Source of the DNA: Halocynthiibacter namhaensis
Lineage (GTDB): Bacteria; Pseudomonadota; Alphaproteobacteria; Rhodobacterales; Rhodobacteraceae
Reading direction: 5' to 3'
DNA: 64,000 nucleotides
Assembly (NCBI RefSeq): GCF_000812685.1
Contig: NZ_JWIF01000065.1
Coordinates: 1-64,000 of the forward strand
Part shown: piece after piece, positions 63,601 through 64,000 of the stretch
Position numbering within the stretch: position 1 is the stretch's first letter
Layout of the letters: each line of letters opens with the position of its first letter
Position numbers and translations under genes: made by a program
Notes under the pieces: generated by a model
What the model was told of the DNA's origin: nothing
Seen by the model: the letters and a program-made list of their open reading frames with translations, nothing else
Database searches by the model: none

Positions 63601-64000
63601 TGGATTTGCTTTTGGTGCCGCGTGCACAGGATGGGCATTATGATGGGCAGTTGACCGCTGAGAATGTGAAAGTCCGTGGGGCGCCTGCTTTGGCGGATAT
63701 GTTGGGTGCGATTTCTGTTGTTGGATTGCTGCAGCAGTTGAACGGTGATGGGATCCGATTTGCCAAGGTCAGGTCCGAATTTATCATGACGCCAAGTCAT
63801 GTGAACCTGCTACAGGGCAGTGCTGTTGGTGCGTCGCTTGGGGTGTCTATGGAGGGGATTTATACCTTGGGCACCACCGAACTTGATATGCGGGGCGTGG
63901 TGTCGCCAATCTATCTTTTGAATGGCGTGGGCGCTGCTGTGTCACGCCGTGGAGAGGGGTTGTTTGGGTTCAATTACCGACTTAAGGGCACTGCAGATGA
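60612..64000 (+). CDS. AsmA-like / DUF3971 large envelope protein (partial, runs off window)
   Basis: At least 1129 residues are visible; the 3' end is beyond the window. The N-terminal 75 residues are hydrophilic and end in a basic patch (KKWRRKPKKPKKPWRKRH); a membrane segment follows at about 77-99 (IFSLLILFSVLAIVVPLSLAL), then a long periplasmic stretch of repeating beta strands with DGRxxx-type turns, as in the TamB/YhdP/AsmA superfamily. Such proteins are thought to form hydrophobic grooves that carry phospholipids between membranes. The start at 60612 has GGAG seven bases upstream. It is divergent from bcp. Confidence 0.8.
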   Translation, partial: MTTPEHDHSDTPKNAQDLPASLDVADGSDQGAGPAVDDVRPEQLMATLQPHLPERRKKWRRKPKKPKKPWRKRHGTIFSLLILFSVLAIVVPLSLALISGRAVKAPEFLSTRVEKVLGNSLAGGQMDLGRVDVILTEDWQPQIRIESLALADQTNLPIAEFRNIHVTLSRRELLRATVAPLDVSVNGGFLSLRRDPEGRFNIALDTQGDSQLSGSGNLADILDSIDEIFETPELSSVREMRAEDITFQYEDVRAAKFWIANGGAFELTQQEDKLELRLGFQLLYGEDIPAQAAVSFTSFKGSRRAILATNVIGLPASDFASQAPALAWLDVLDAPVSAAIRAEIDEEGVLSSTDGTLDIGAGALKPTEDTLPVGFDGARAYFSFDPSEQTLRFDELSVATDYGSFEMTGQGYLRDVTNGLPNVILGQFQVSALEVSPDGIFEAPVTLERGAVDMRIELNPFTLTLGQAMLQHGDGHVIARGTVAAKPGGWQVAVDVELDQLDARSVVALWPVVASPNTRKWLDDNIISGDIGPANAAFRLKPGEKPAVSLQFGFSDAQVRFMRQMPLISGGVGYGSLHNNRFVLVANQGQVTPPEGGALAIGGSVITIDDVELSPPDLHVALQARAGITAVTSLLDQKPFEFLTKAGLPIDLAQGSATVSADITVPLRNGLQAVDVPFEARAVLHNMRSDQVVPGKWILGDGMRFFANNDHLEISGAGRIASHENSRGGARFDALWRQSLAQENAGTSSVSGQVTLNNAFLDEFGIALPNGFLRGETLGEFEIALNRGEAPRMRLSSDLRGAGLRISEIGWSKPRGAGGGLEVTGRLGSPVRIDQLRLESSGLNAVGSVVLNENNSFREARFERVTVGNWLDAPVTLTARGRGESPAISVLGGRVDIRRTTFGQGGSGGTGSVNTPITLALDRLQVTDSIALHNMRGMLNTSPALNGEFTGLVNGVAPVNGRLTPSAQGTSVRIQSNDTGAVLRAAGVFTKLFDGTMDLLLVPRAQDGHYDGQLTAENVKVRGAPALADMLGAISVVGLLQQLNGDGIRFAKVRSEFIMTPSHVNLLQGSAVGASLGVSMEGIYTLGTTELDMRGVVSPIYLLNGVGAAVSRRGEGLFGFNYRLKGTAD

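Overview
The window looks like a chromosomal segment of an alphaproteobacterium of the Rhodobacterales (Roseobacter-type marine group). This rests on protein families and gene order, not on any database search. The indicators are an Fnr-type box in front of hemA, an AsnC/Lrp regulator divergent from 4-hydroxyphenylpyruvate dioxygenase, a SUV3-like helicase / S4 protein / FdxA / CarD series, an amidase / PBP1A / RF2 series, an overlapping M23 peptidase-bactofilin pair, and several TTG starts with good ribosome binding sites. No rRNA, CRISPR array, phage module or replication origin was seen.

Layout. 1-3640: oligoendopeptidase F between two inverted IS30-family copies (one cut by the window edge); both carry the same 37-bp hairpin insert that breaks the transposase. 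3779-5512: a surface protein with an autotransporter-like barrel. 5927-8492: RpiB, an alpha/beta hydrolase, an SCP2 protein and a TPR protein. 8523-13000: SUV3-like helicase, S4 protein, 7Fe ferredoxin and CarD. 13114-20094: Kef-type antiporter, Lrp regulator with divergent hpd, I78 inhibitor lipoprotein, MetY, a glycosyltransferase-like protein and a small secreted protein. 20103-30701: a coherent carbohydrate-uptake locus with a long PIG-L deacetylase, ROK repressor, ABC binding protein, two permeases, an argininosuccinate-lyase-like enzyme, an ABC ATPase and a PfkB kinase, with a perfect operator palindrome between ROK and the binding-protein gene. 30866-35752: an RTX protein, two identical tRNA-Asp genes flanking an LRR / coiled-coil / membrane protein, and an OafA-like acyltransferase. 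35777-42444: cupin, M20 peptidase, periplasmic protein, hemA, RodZ-like protein and ispG. 42565-46954: TPM-domain protein convergent with an M48 / DsbA / DUF3137 series. 47202-52436: amidase, PBP1A, RF2. 52437-56966: a 27-bp x3 tandem repeat, HxlR, an NTF2-like protein, an SDR gene broken by one stop codon, a VOC protein, a creatininase-like protein and a DUF2189 protein. 57054-64000: bactofilin and M23, DUF455 and Bcp, and the start of a long AsmA-like protein that runs off the window.

Most of the window is ordinary core metabolism and envelope biology. The parts most worth a second look are the 20-31 kb catabolic locus, whose enzyme combination suggests an uncharacterised conjugated-sugar pathway; the LRR/DUF6161-like membrane protein between twin tRNA-Asp genes; and the hairpin-carrying IS30 copies around pepF. 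All functional statements come from reading sequence motifs by eye; no homology search was run.
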